Assembly (NCBI GenBank): GCA_016703895.1
Contig: JADJBE010000010.1
Location: 45,354 to 109,353, forward strand
DNA length: 64,000 bases
Source of the DNA: Pseudomonadota bacterium
Lineage (GTDB): Bacteria; Pseudomonadota; Gammaproteobacteria; Steroidobacterales; Steroidobacteraceae
Direction: 5' to 3'
Below are positions 56,153 through 64,000 of this stretch, piece by piece; the stretch's first letter is position 1, and every line of letters begins with the position of its first letter. The notes under the pieces were generated by a model. That model did not search any database, was not told the DNA's origin, and saw nothing but the letters and a program-made list of their open reading frames with translations. A program made the position numbers and the translations under genes.

Positions 56153-56395
56153 CCTTCCTTCAGTAGGTCGTTCAGTTGAACACCTGGATTATGTGGGTGA
56201 GGCGACTGTCATTGTGTGCACTTCCTCTTATAAGCTTATGTCGCGTAGTTATTATGATCCGGCCAATGACGAGCATTTTGATCGGCTGCTGCGGTTGAGA
56301 AGGCTTCTTGCTCCCATTAAGGCCGCAATTGCGCGGCAGTTCTGCTGCGCCTTTTCGACACGACCTGGGCCGATGCGCTATGTTGCCAATACCCC

Positions 56396-57160
56396 ATGGC
56401 TCCACGCTCGCTAGACCACCCTGGCCCGCCCCAGGACCCCCGCCTGTCCAAGCGCATGGGCGAGCTCGGCCTCTGTTCACGACGTGAGGCCGACGAGTGG
56501 ATCGCGCGTGGCTGGGTGAAGGTGGACGGTAAAGTCGTCGACACACTTGGCGTGCGCGTCCCGCCCACAGCGCGGATCGAAGTCGACCGCGCGGCACGTG
56601 AACAGCAGAACGAACTGGTGACAATCCTGCTGCACAAGCCTATCGGCTATGTGTCGGGACAAGCCGAGGACGGCTACGAGCCCGCAGTGGTGTTGATTCA
56701 GCCCAGCAACCGTTGGGCTAACGACCCGTCGCCGCGGCAGTTCCAGCGTAACCATCTGCGCGGCCTTGCCGCGGCCGGCCGGCTGGACATCGATTCAACT
56801 GGCTTGCTGGTTTTCACACAGGACGGCCGAATTGCAAAACAACTCATTGGCGAGAATTCGTCAGTTGAAAAGGAATATCTGGTGCGCGTCGAAGGAACAC
56901 TATCTGACAGCGGACTGCAGCGCCTGAGGCATGGCCTGACGCTCGATGGTGTCAAGCTAAGACCGGCGCAAGTGTCGTGGCAGAACGCAGACCAGCTTCG
57001 ATTCGTGCTACGCCAGGGCCGCAAGCGGCAGGTCCGTCGCATGTGCGAAATGGTGGGCTTGTTTGTGACCGGCCTGAAACGAGTGCGCAGTGGCGACATC
57101 CCCTTGGGTGGTCTGCCGGTCGGCCAGTGGCGCTATCTGGGCGCTGACGAACATTTTTGA
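56396..57160 (+). CDS. RluF-like 23S rRNA pseudouridine synthase
   Basis: A 254-residue RsuA/RluB/E/F-family enzyme. The N-terminal S4 RNA-binding domain (RLSKRMGELGLCSRREADEW, ARGWVKVDGKVV) is followed by the catalytic domain with LHKPIGYVSGQAEDG and the catalytic aspartate in AAGRLDIDSTGLLVFTQDGR. LRQGRKRQVRRMCEMVGLFV near the C-terminus is typical of RluF-type enzymes, which modify helix 80/93 region uridines; the exact site is not proven. ATG at 56396 is used, though a later start near the S4 domain is possible. Confidence 0.87.
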   Translation: MAPRSLDHPGPPQDPRLSKRMGELGLCSRREADEWIARGWVKVDGKVVDTLGVRVPPTARIEVDRAAREQQNELVTILLHKPIGYVSGQAEDGYEPAVVLIQPSNRWANDPSPRQFQRNHLRGLAAAGRLDIDSTGLLVFTQDGRIAKQLIGENSSVEKEYLVRVEGTLSDSGLQRLRHGLTLDGVKLRPAQVSWQNADQLRFVLRQGRKRQVRRMCEMVGLFVTGLKRVRSGDIPLGGLPVGQWRYLGADEHF

Positions 57161-57218
57161 ATCGCCGCCCGCTCGTGCCAGAATCGGAGATTGTTCCCTA
57201 GACAGTCGGAATCGACCC

Positions 57219-58121
57219 ATGACCAAGATCTCGCGGCGCACTGCCCTGCAATCCACCCTGACTGGCGCCGTTGGCATGGCCGGACTTGGGCTGCTGTCGA
57301 ACGGCGCGCGCGCAGCAACGTCATCTAGTCCGAGCGCGCTCCCGGACTTCACCGACCCTCTGATTGCGCACAAGGCGCACGTAAAGATGGTCGGCAGTAC
57401 CGGCAACGAGCCCGTCTACACTTTTTATCGTCTCAACATCTACGGCGATCTGGGCGCAGGCAACTTCGTGCCGTTCTTCACGATGAACAATGTGTTGGTC
57501 GACTACTGGCAGGCGCTGGAGGACAACCAGCACGAGATGCGCAAGTACGAGGTCGGCTTCTACACCAGGATCGATAGCCAGGAGCCGCTGGAATACTTCG
57601 ACAATCCCGTCACTGGCAAACGCGTCAATGTGCACCATTTCCGCCTCGGGCCTGTGCCGCGGATGTACACCGTGGATGGCGTGATCGCGATGGGCTACAA
57701 CCCCAGTCCACTGCCGATCGAAGTCATCGGCGAGCGTGTATTTCTGGCCACGCAATCGATCGAAAACACCCCGGATCGGGTGCGGCCTGGCGAGACAAAT
57801 TATGTGAATTCATTCAGCACATTTTCCGCGCGCCTCGCCGACATCATCGACCCAAACGTGACGTCCGCACCGAACCACGCGCAATTGCAGAACAAGAACA
57901 AATGGGCGCCTTGGTTTGGCATGGGCGACCGACCGGGCGGCACGGTGGCGCGCGGCTTCGGCACCAAGCTCAAAAACCTCGACGCACTACCGCCGGTTGT
58001 CATGGCCGGCGTCAAACGCTTCGTGCCGGAGATACTCGATACGCAGAACTGGACCGAATTCAAATTCGAGGACTCTGAGTACTTAAGTGAACAGACCGCC
58101 AAAGAGAAGGCGGCAAGCTGA
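57219..58121 (+). CDS. Exported DUF1838-family protein, copy 2
   Basis: A 300-residue protein with a twin-arginine-like signal (MTKISRRTALQSTLTGAVGM) cleaved near ARAA. The mature part has DUF1838 features: VKMVGSTGNEPVYTFYRLNI, HEMRKYEVGFYTRIDSQEPL, NPVTGKRVNVHHFRLGP and a C-terminal WAPWFGMGDRPGGTVARGFG. It is intact, unlike copy 1, and clearly divergent from it, so it is not a recent duplication. It lies 58 bp after the pseudouridine synthase gene and converges on the amidohydrolase. Function is unknown. Confidence 0.8.
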   Translation: MTKISRRTALQSTLTGAVGMAGLGLLSNGARAATSSSPSALPDFTDPLIAHKAHVKMVGSTGNEPVYTFYRLNIYGDLGAGNFVPFFTMNNVLVDYWQALEDNQHEMRKYEVGFYTRIDSQEPLEYFDNPVTGKRVNVHHFRLGPVPRMYTVDGVIAMGYNPSPLPIEVIGERVFLATQSIENTPDRVRPGETNYVNSFSTFSARLADIIDPNVTSAPNHAQLQNKNKWAPWFGMGDRPGGTVARGFGTKLKNLDALPPVVMAGVKRFVPEILDTQNWTEFKFEDSEYLSEQTAKEKAAS

Positions 58122-58131
58122 TGAAACGCGA

Positions 58132-59418
58132 TCAGTCGCGCTTGATCACCTCGCCACCCTTCATCACGAAGGCGACGTTCTTGAGCACTTTTACGTCCAT
58201 GAGTGGATCCTGATCGACCGCGATTAGATCTGCCGCCATGCCAGCGCGCAGCGCGCCCACCTCATCCTTCAGGCCTAACAGGTCCGCAGCATTGACCGTG
58301 GCAGCGGCAATCGCCGTCGCGGGCGTCATGCCGTGCTCGACCATCAGCTCGAACTCGTCGGCATTGCGGCCGTGCTTGGAGACACCTGCGTCGGTGCCAA
58401 ACGCGATCTTGACGCCGGCCGGCACCGCGCGCTGCAGCGCCTTGCCGGTGATCTCGAGGCGCCACAGCACTTTCTCGAGTACCGCTGGTGGATAGGCGTT
58501 CGGGTCCTTCGCCAGGCGCTCGCGGTAGCCGTTGATCGTACTCAAGGTCGGCACGTAGTAGGCGCCATACTGCTTAAACAATCGGAACGTCTCGTCGTTC
58601 GGCACAGTGCCATGCTCGATCGAATCGGCGCCGGCGGCGAGTGCCAGGTTGATGCCCTCGGTGCCATGCGCATGAACGGCGATTTTCTTGCCGTGCAAAT
58701 GCGCCGTCTCCACGGCAGCCTTGGCCTCATCGCTGAACATCTGCACGCCGATACCGACGCCGATGCGGCTATTGACGCCGCCCGTGGTCGCGATCTTGAT
58801 CACATCCACTCCACGACGAATCTGCTTGCGGACCGCTTCGCGGCACTGTTCCGCACTGTTGCAGAGATTGTCCTGCGAAATCGCGCTCTGCAGATCCTCC
58901 GCGACACTAAGCGTGCCATCCATGTGCCCGGCGGTGACGGAAATCGAGCGCCCGGCATCGATGATGCGCGGACCTTGCACCCAGCCTGCCGCCACCGCAT
59001 CACGCAGCGCCAAGGTAGCGCCACTGCCATCACCGAGATTGCGGACCGTGGTAAACCCCGCCCGCAACGTCTTCATCCCATTCCACTGCGCTCGCAACGC
59101 GTCTAGTCCGGGACTGGTTGTTACTCGCTCGATGAGCGCGGCCTGGCCGCCGGCGTCGCTATCGAGATGGACGTGACTGTCGATCAGGCCCGGCAGTACA
59201 AACTTGCTACCCAAATCGATGACCACGGCACCCGCAGGCCCCGATTGCCGCCCATCGAGCAATGCAACGATCTTGCCCTGCTCGATCACGATCGAGGTGA
59301 CGCCGCGGGGCGCCTTGCCCGGCTCAGCCAGCACACGGTCAGCTTGCACGACGGTCACCTGCGCAAGCGCTGCGCTGGCGACACAGGAGAGGGCAAAGAT
59401 TGCGAGTATTGAGCGCAT
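58132..59418 (-). CDS. Exported metal-dependent amidohydrolase
   Basis: ATG at 59416-59418 has AAAGGA 8 bases upstream. The signal peptide is MRSILAIFALSCVASAALAQ. The enzyme belongs to the amidohydrolase superfamily subgroup that includes exported Xaa-Pro and Xaa-Arg dipeptidases and mycotoxin-type amidases. Metal ligands are HVH in LIDSHVHLDSDAGG, the carboxylated lysine in GVDVIKIATTGGVNSRIG, His in KIAVHAHGTEG, His in DSIEHGTVPND and Asp in IAFGTDAGVSKHG. The substrate is unclear; the divergent AbgT transporter (p-aminobenzoyl-glutamate type) suggests an amide or dipeptide whose product is imported. Confidence 0.87.
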   Translation of the reverse strand: MRSILAIFALSCVASAALAQVTVVQADRVLAEPGKAPRGVTSIVIEQGKIVALLDGRQSGPAGAVVIDLGSKFVLPGLIDSHVHLDSDAGGQAALIERVTTSPGLDALRAQWNGMKTLRAGFTTVRNLGDGSGATLALRDAVAAGWVQGPRIIDAGRSISVTAGHMDGTLSVAEDLQSAISQDNLCNSAEQCREAVRKQIRRGVDVIKIATTGGVNSRIGVGIGVQMFSDEAKAAVETAHLHGKKIAVHAHGTEGINLALAAGADSIEHGTVPNDETFRLFKQYGAYYVPTLSTINGYRERLAKDPNAYPPAVLEKVLWRLEITGKALQRAVPAGVKIAFGTDAGVSKHGRNADEFELMVEHGMTPATAIAAATVNAADLLGLKDEVGALRAGMAADLIAVDQDPLMDVKVLKNVAFVMKGGEVIKRD

Positions 59419-59681
59419 GAGTCGATCCTTTAGGGCAGGAAATCTGAGCATAAACCGCGTACATACAGGCAGCAAGTAGAACTAACTACCGACCCAGTGA
59501 GCCGCGGCCGAATATATAGATGTCAGGCAACTGGTCATGCCATGAGCGCAGACAACAACGATTACCCGTCCCGTTGCCCAGGACAGCCTCTCGCAAAATG
59601 ACGCGTCAGTCCAGCCACGTTGCGTTGGCCGCACTATTTCCCTAGGCTCCACGCGGTCTTTCAGTGCAAAACGGGTCTTGC

Positions 59682-61295
59682 ATGAGCCAGCCGACCGCGA
59701 AACCAGCCCAATCCGGCTTCCTCGGTGTCGTCGAGCGCGTGGGCAATCGATTGCCCGACCCGGTGTTTCTGTTCCTGTATTTGATTGCCATACTGATAGT
59801 GATCTCCATCGTCTGCTCACTACTTGGCGTCTCAGCCGTCCATCCTACGCAGTTGGCCGCCGACGGCTCGGCCGTTCTGATCAGCTCTGAGAGCCTGTTG
59901 TCAGCTGCCAATCTGCAGAACCTGTGGGTCGACATGCCGAAGACCTTCACACACTTTCATCCGTTGGGCTACGTACTGGTCGTCATGCTAGGCGCTGGCG
60001 TCGCGGAGCGATCGGGCCTGTTCGCGAGCGCCATCCGCGCGGCCGTGCGTGGCGCACCGCGCTTCCTGCTCACACCCGTCGTCGCTCTGGTGGCGATGAT
60101 CTCAAACCACGCCGCCGATGCGGGCTATGTGGTGCTGATCCCCCTCGCCGCGGTCCTGTTTGCGTCCTCTGGCCGACATCCGCTCGCAGGTATCGCCGCC
60201 GCGTTTGCCGGCGTCTCCGGTGGCTTCTCGGCTAACATCTCTCCCGGCCAGCTAGATGCTTTGTTGTTTGGCATCACTGAAACGGCGGTCGAGGGCAGCG
60301 GCATCAGCAGCGGCTGGAGCATGAATATCGCCGGCAACACCTATTTCATCATTGCCCTGCTGTTCCTGTATCTACCTATCATCTGGTACGTCACAGACAG
60401 GATCATCGAGCCGCGCCTCGGGAAATGGATTCCTGACCAATCCAAAGCAGCGGAGTATGCCGACGAGGATCGCCCGCTCACAGCCGCGCAGCGCACCGGC
60501 CTCAATCGTGCGGGACTCGCCTGTCTGGTCGTGATCGGCTTTTGGATACTGATGACCGTTGGCCCGGGCACGCCACTGTTGCTCGACGGGCCGGACCACG
60601 CGGACATGGCCTGGTACGAACGACTCAACCCCCTGTTCCGCTCGCTGGTTGCGGGCTTCATGATCCTCTTTCTGGCGGCGGGCTGGGCCTACGGTGCGGC
60701 GGCCGGCACGATCAACAACCATCGCGACCTGGTCGGGATGATGACCGAAGCCATGAAGGACATGGGCTACTACTTAGTGCTCGCGTTTGCGGCGGCGCAT
60801 TTCGTGGCGATGTTCAACTGGTCCAATCTGGGCCTCATCACGGCGGTGCACGGTGCCGATGCCATCAAGGGCAGCGGCTTGCCGCTCGCAATCGTGCTCG
60901 GTCTGGTCGTACTCTTTACCAGCTTTCTGAATCTGTTCGTCGGGTCCGCCAGCGCCAAGTGGGCATTGCTTGCACCGGTGCTGGTGCCGATGCTGATGTT
61001 GTTAGGTGTAAGTCCGGAGGGAGCCACGGCCGCTTACCGCGTCGGCGATGGCGCCACCAACATCATCACGCCGCTGATGGTGTACTTTCCATTGATTCTG
61101 ATCTTCGCGCAGCGCTGGCAAAAAGACTTCGGGCTTGGCAGCCTGACAGCCATGATGCTGCCTTACAGTTTGTGGCTACTCGTGGCGGGCGTCTTATTGA
61201 TGATCGGCTGGGTATTATTGGATATAGATCTCGGACCGGGGGCACCCGTGCACTTCTCATTGCCAGCGTCGTCTGCACAGAGTAGTTTCCAATAG
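59682..61295 (+). CDS. AbgT-family transporter
   Basis: A 537-residue inner-membrane protein with about 12 helices. Family features are LPDPVFLFLYLIAILIVISI, HFHPLGYVLVVMLGAGVAER, the re-entrant loop regions ISNHAADAGYVVLIPLAAV and FLNLFVGSASAKWALLAPVL, and YRVGDGATNIITPLMVYFPL. AbgT imports p-aminobenzoyl-glutamate in E. coli; relatives such as MtrF export sulfonamides. ATG at 59682 is preferred over an upstream in-frame start at 59664. It is divergent from the amidohydrolase and is followed by nfeD one base later, suggesting cotranscription. Confidence 0.9.
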   Translation: MSQPTAKPAQSGFLGVVERVGNRLPDPVFLFLYLIAILIVISIVCSLLGVSAVHPTQLAADGSAVLISSESLLSAANLQNLWVDMPKTFTHFHPLGYVLVVMLGAGVAERSGLFASAIRAAVRGAPRFLLTPVVALVAMISNHAADAGYVVLIPLAAVLFASSGRHPLAGIAAAFAGVSGGFSANISPGQLDALLFGITETAVEGSGISSGWSMNIAGNTYFIIALLFLYLPIIWYVTDRIIEPRLGKWIPDQSKAAEYADEDRPLTAAQRTGLNRAGLACLVVIGFWILMTVGPGTPLLLDGPDHADMAWYERLNPLFRSLVAGFMILFLAAGWAYGAAAGTINNHRDLVGMMTEAMKDMGYYLVLAFAAAHFVAMFNWSNLGLITAVHGADAIKGSGLPLAIVLGLVVLFTSFLNLFVGSASAKWALLAPVLVPMLMLLGVSPEGATAAYRVGDGATNIITPLMVYFPLILIFAQRWQKDFGLGSLTAMMLPYSLWLLVAGVLLMIGWVLLDIDLGPGAPVHFSLPASSAQSSFQ

Positions 61296-61296
61296 A

Positions 61297-62736
61297 ATGA
61301 TGGCGATATCACGCAAATCGGCCGCCGGCGCGTTGCTTGTTGCAGCGGCGCTCTTGATGCTCGGGCAGCGCGTACTGTCGGCACCGGATCTGGCTGCCAT
61401 GCCGTTGGCGCCGCGCAGTGCGACCGCGATCGTCATCGAGCTGCAAGACGCGATAGGCCCCGCCACCAGTCACTATGTCGAGCGCGGTCTCGAGAAAGCA
61501 GCCAAGGACGGCGCCGCGCTGGTCGTGCTGCAGCTCGACACACCTGGCGGCCTCGATTCGTCCATGCGTGACATCATCAGCGCGATTCTCGCCTCACCTG
61601 TTCCCGTCGCCACCTACGTGGCGCCCTCGGGCTCACGTGCAGCAAGTGCCGGCACCTATATTCTCTACGCTAGTCATATCGCAGCGATGGCACCTGCAAC
61701 GAACGTCGGCGCGTCCACGCCCGTCGCGATCGGTGGCCAGCCACCCGCAGCACCTGCACCGACCCCAGCGCCAGAGTCCGCGCCGCCCACTAACGACAAA
61801 GATGGTGCCGAAGCAGACGCGAAATCACCGACCTCTACCGACCCACCGCAGCCCGGTACGGCAATGGAGCGCAAAGCCATCAACGATGCGGTGGCGTATA
61901 TCCGCGGTCTCGCTGAACTGCGCGGCCGCAACGCCGATTGGGCCGAGCGCTCGGTGCGCGGTGGCGTTAGTTTGTCGGCGCAGGCGGCACTCGAGGCAGA
62001 CGTGATCGACGTGATCGCCAGCGATCTTGCAGACTTGCTGCAGAAAATCGACGGCCGCAAGGTGAGTATCAATAACGTCGAAACGACACTCAGTACCGAG
62101 AATCTCGTGATCGAACGTGTAGCGCCCGACTGGCGCACGAGCGTGCTGTCGGTGCTGACCAATCCCACCATCGCCTATGGTCTGTTGCTAATCGGACTGT
62201 ATGGGCTATTGCTCGAGGGTTACAACCCAGGCTCGCTGGTGCCGGGCGTCGTGGGCGCTATCGCACTGATTCTTGCGCTCTATGCTTTCCAGATTCTCGA
62301 CGTCAACTGGGCTGGTCTCGCATTAATGGGACTCGGCGCGGCCATGATTATCGCCGAGTTCTTTGTGCCGAGTTTCGGCGCGCTGGGGATCGGTGGCGTC
62401 GTCGCCTTTGTGGTCGGCTCGATCATTCTGTTCGACTCGGATGTTCCTGGGCTGGATGTTGCCTGGCCCTTGATCGCGGCCATCGCAACGGCCGGTGCGG
62501 TAGGCGTTGCCGGTCTCAGTTGGTTCGCTGCCTGCGCCTTTCGCCGCCCGGTGTCGAGCGGCACAGAAAGCATGGTGGGCACCGAAGCCGTGGCCTACGA
62601 GGACTTCGCCGAACGCGGTCGCGTCTACTTCGGCGGCGAGTTGTGGAACGCGCACACGTCGATCGCGGTCAAAGCACAACAACGGGTTCGTATCACGCGC
62701 GTTGACGGCCTAACCCTCTGGGTGGAACCACTTTAA
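61297..62736 (+). CDS. NfeD-family membrane serine protease (ClpP-class, long form)
   Basis: A 479-residue protein: signal peptide or anchor, a ClpP/crotonase-like protease domain, four to five membrane helices (about 290-420) and a C-terminal OB-fold NfeD domain (TEAVAYEDFAERGRVYFGGE). The Ser-Lys dyad is Ser117 in GSRAASAGTYIL and Lys193 in MERKAINDA. Between them is a low-complexity insert rich in Pro, Ala and Thr (about 145-188). Long NfeD proteins cleave the C-terminus of their slipin partner; the slipin gene lies 24 bp downstream, which supports that role. Confidence 0.9.
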   Translation: MMAISRKSAAGALLVAAALLMLGQRVLSAPDLAAMPLAPRSATAIVIELQDAIGPATSHYVERGLEKAAKDGAALVVLQLDTPGGLDSSMRDIISAILASPVPVATYVAPSGSRAASAGTYILYASHIAAMAPATNVGASTPVAIGGQPPAAPAPTPAPESAPPTNDKDGAEADAKSPTSTDPPQPGTAMERKAINDAVAYIRGLAELRGRNADWAERSVRGGVSLSAQAALEADVIDVIASDLADLLQKIDGRKVSINNVETTLSTENLVIERVAPDWRTSVLSVLTNPTIAYGLLLIGLYGLLLEGYNPGSLVPGVVGAIALILALYAFQILDVNWAGLALMGLGAAMIIAEFFVPSFGALGIGGVVAFVVGSIILFDSDVPGLDVAWPLIAAIATAGAVGVAGLSWFAACAFRRPVSSGTESMVGTEAVAYEDFAERGRVYFGGELWNAHTSIAVKAQQRVRITRVDGLTLWVEPL

Positions 62737-62760
62737 TTACCGGACTAAGGAAGAAGATCC

Positions 62761-63513
62761 ATGACGACTTTTTTGATCGCGATTGCCGTCTTTATCGGCG
62801 CGCTGCTGTTCAGTGCCATCAAAGTACTGAACGAATACGAACGCGGCGTCATGTTCACGCTCGGTCGGTTCACCGGGATCAAAGGACCCGGGCTGATCAT
62901 CGTCATCCCGATCATCCAGTCGATGCGCAAGATCGACCTGCGGACGATCGTACTGGACGTACCGAAACAAGACGTCATCTCACGCGACAACGTCTCGGTC
63001 AAAGGCAACGCGGTAGTGTACTTCCGGGTCACCGACCCGGCGAAAGCGGTGATTCAGGTCGCGAATCCCTACGAGGCGACTCATCCAGCTAGCGCAGACA
63101 ACGCTGCGCTCCGTACTGGGCCAGCACGAGATGGACGAGATGCTGTCGCAGCGCGACAAACTCAACGCGGATATACAGACCATTCTCGATCAGAACACCG
63201 AGGCCTGGGGAATCAAGGTATCGAACGTCGAGATCAAACATGTCGATCTCGATGAGACCATGATCCGCGCGATGGCAAACAGGCCGAAGCCGAGCGTACG
63301 CGGCGCGCCAAGATCATCCACGCAGAAGGCGAGGCGCAGGCAGCACAACAGCTCGTCCAGGCCGCCACGGCACTGGCCGCAGAGCCGCGCGCCCTGCAGC
63401 TACGCTACCTGCAAACGCTGGCCGACATCTCGAACGAAAAGACCTCGACCATTATCTTCCCGCTACCGATCGATTTGCTGACGCCATTTCTCGATCGCAA
63501 CAACAAACAGTAA
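62761..63513 (+). CDS. SPFH/slipin (stomatin-like) protein, two frame breaks
   Basis: The N-terminal membrane hairpin (TTFLIAIAVFIGALLFSAI) leads into the SPFH domain (EYERGVMFTLGRFTGIKGPG, IDLRTIVLDVPKQDVISRDN). After NPYEAT the frame shifts: one extra base at about 63077-63085 hides SQLAQTTLRSVLGQHEMDEM. A second break at about 63275-63282, repaired by one A in CAAACAG, restores KQAEAERTRRAKIIHAEGEA and the end FPLPIDLLTPFLDRNNKQ. The two indels cancel, so the span is exactly 251 codons. Slipins form membrane-bound scaffolds; this one is the likely partner of the adjacent NfeD protease. Confidence 0.88.
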
Positions 63514-63532
63514 GCAGCTGAGCACAAAAGCG

Positions 63533-64000
63533 TCAGACCGGCACGGCCCCAGGGTCGTAGCTGAATAGGCCTAACGACTCGTCCACCGGCACGTCGTGAT
63601 GGAAGGAATCGGGGTCGCTGGAATGGAAGCGCGGCACCTGCAAGCTGGACTGTTCGACTACGAGCCGCGCGCGCCCAACGCGCGCGGCCTCGTAGCGCGC
63701 CAGCGCCCGCGGCACGTCTTCGGCAGCGGCGAACGCTCGTCCTAACAAAACAGCATCCTCGATCGCCATCACGGCACCTTGCCCAAGATAAGGTAGCAAG
63801 GGGTGTGCCGCGTCGCCCAACAGCGCAACGCGCCCTGACCTAACGCATCAGCGGCGCTACGCGCGCACAGCGCCCACTTGAACAACTTGTCCTCGGGCAC
63901 GCCGTCGATGATCGCCGTGACGTGCGGATGCCAACCCTCGAACTCAGCACGCAACTCGGCCACCGTCGCCGGAATGTTCCAGCCCTCTTCCTCCCAGCCA
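63533..64000 (-). CDS. C-terminal part of an FAD-dependent aromatic hydroxylase, frame broken near 63833-63842
   Basis: The gene enters from the right edge. The visible part contains VAELRAEFEGWHPHVTAIID, then, after a frame break at GQGALRCW, the FAD-ribose motif MGDAAHPLLPYLGQGAVMAI and EDAVLLGRAFAAAEDVPRAL. One missing base in GGCGCGTTGCGC would restore GxVALLGDAAHP. It resembles the salicylate hydroxylase-like enzyme at 3937-5094 in motif order, but the sequence differs, so the two likely act on different substrates. The product ends SYDPGAVPV. The N-terminal FAD motif lies outside the window. Confidence 0.8.

Noticed and set aside
1..64000. Frequent CTAAC/GTTAG pentamers as a possible uptake or methylation motif
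   Set aside because: A rough count by eye is no higher than expected from base composition on both strands, and the sites show no fixed context or strand bias.

Overview
The window is GC-rich chromosomal DNA with tightly packed genes. It most resembles a gammaproteobacterium: it has the succinylase lysine route (dapD, dapE), GTP-type PckG, DsbB, a DusA-type enzyme and a PhoBR/Pst phosphate system. The order cannot be fixed from the sequence alone. No rRNA, tRNA, CRISPR array, prophage or intact insertion sequence was seen.

Layout. (1) 1-18.7 kb is a catabolic accessory region. It holds a GPH-type transporter, an aldehyde dehydrogenase, a flavin hydroxylase, a LysR regulator divergent from a GMC oxidoreductase / MFS transporter / acyl-CoA ligase operon, an ornithine cyclodeaminase / cupin / hydrolase block, and a PhyH dioxygenase / RraA-like / DUF1838 / flavin-binding PPOx run. 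(2) 18.9-24.8 kb holds an RcnB-like periplasmic protein, a NarL-type sensor and regulator pair, a DUF3089 hydrolase and dapD. (3) 25.4-38.1 kb is a phosphate region: phoU-pstB-pstA-pstC-pstS, a putative porin, a second pstS, dapE, dsbB, a second phoU and phoBR. Three Pho-box-like sites lie upstream of the two pstS genes and the porin gene. (4) 38.1-49.7 kb holds tsaB, a DinG-type helicase and a surface locus of four genes: three exported DUF11-type proteins and a 1955-residue protein combining DUF11, OmpA-like and outer-membrane-barrel-like parts. (5) 50-64 kb holds pckG, a class III cyclase with an FHA domain, an M28 peptidase, a damaged dusA, a carbonic anhydrase, a pseudouridine synthase, a second DUF1838 gene, an amidohydrolase, an AbgT transporter, an NfeD/slipin pair and the end of another flavin hydroxylase.

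Most unusual signal: four copies (7008-7184, 18712-18894, 24806-24984, 25271-25462) of a 177-192 bp nested-palindrome element. Each copy has a 28-37 bp outer stem whose sequence differs between copies but pairs within each copy, around a conserved core. All four lie just after a stop codon, in the orientation of that upstream gene. This looks like an uncharacterised structured 3'-end element.

Data caution: at least a dozen otherwise full-length genes carry single-base indels, several at short homopolymers, which suggests sequencing or assembly errors more than real decay. A nonsense codon in the LysR gene and an internal deletion in dusA do not fit that pattern and may be real. Reconstructed gene spans are given where the reading frame breaks.
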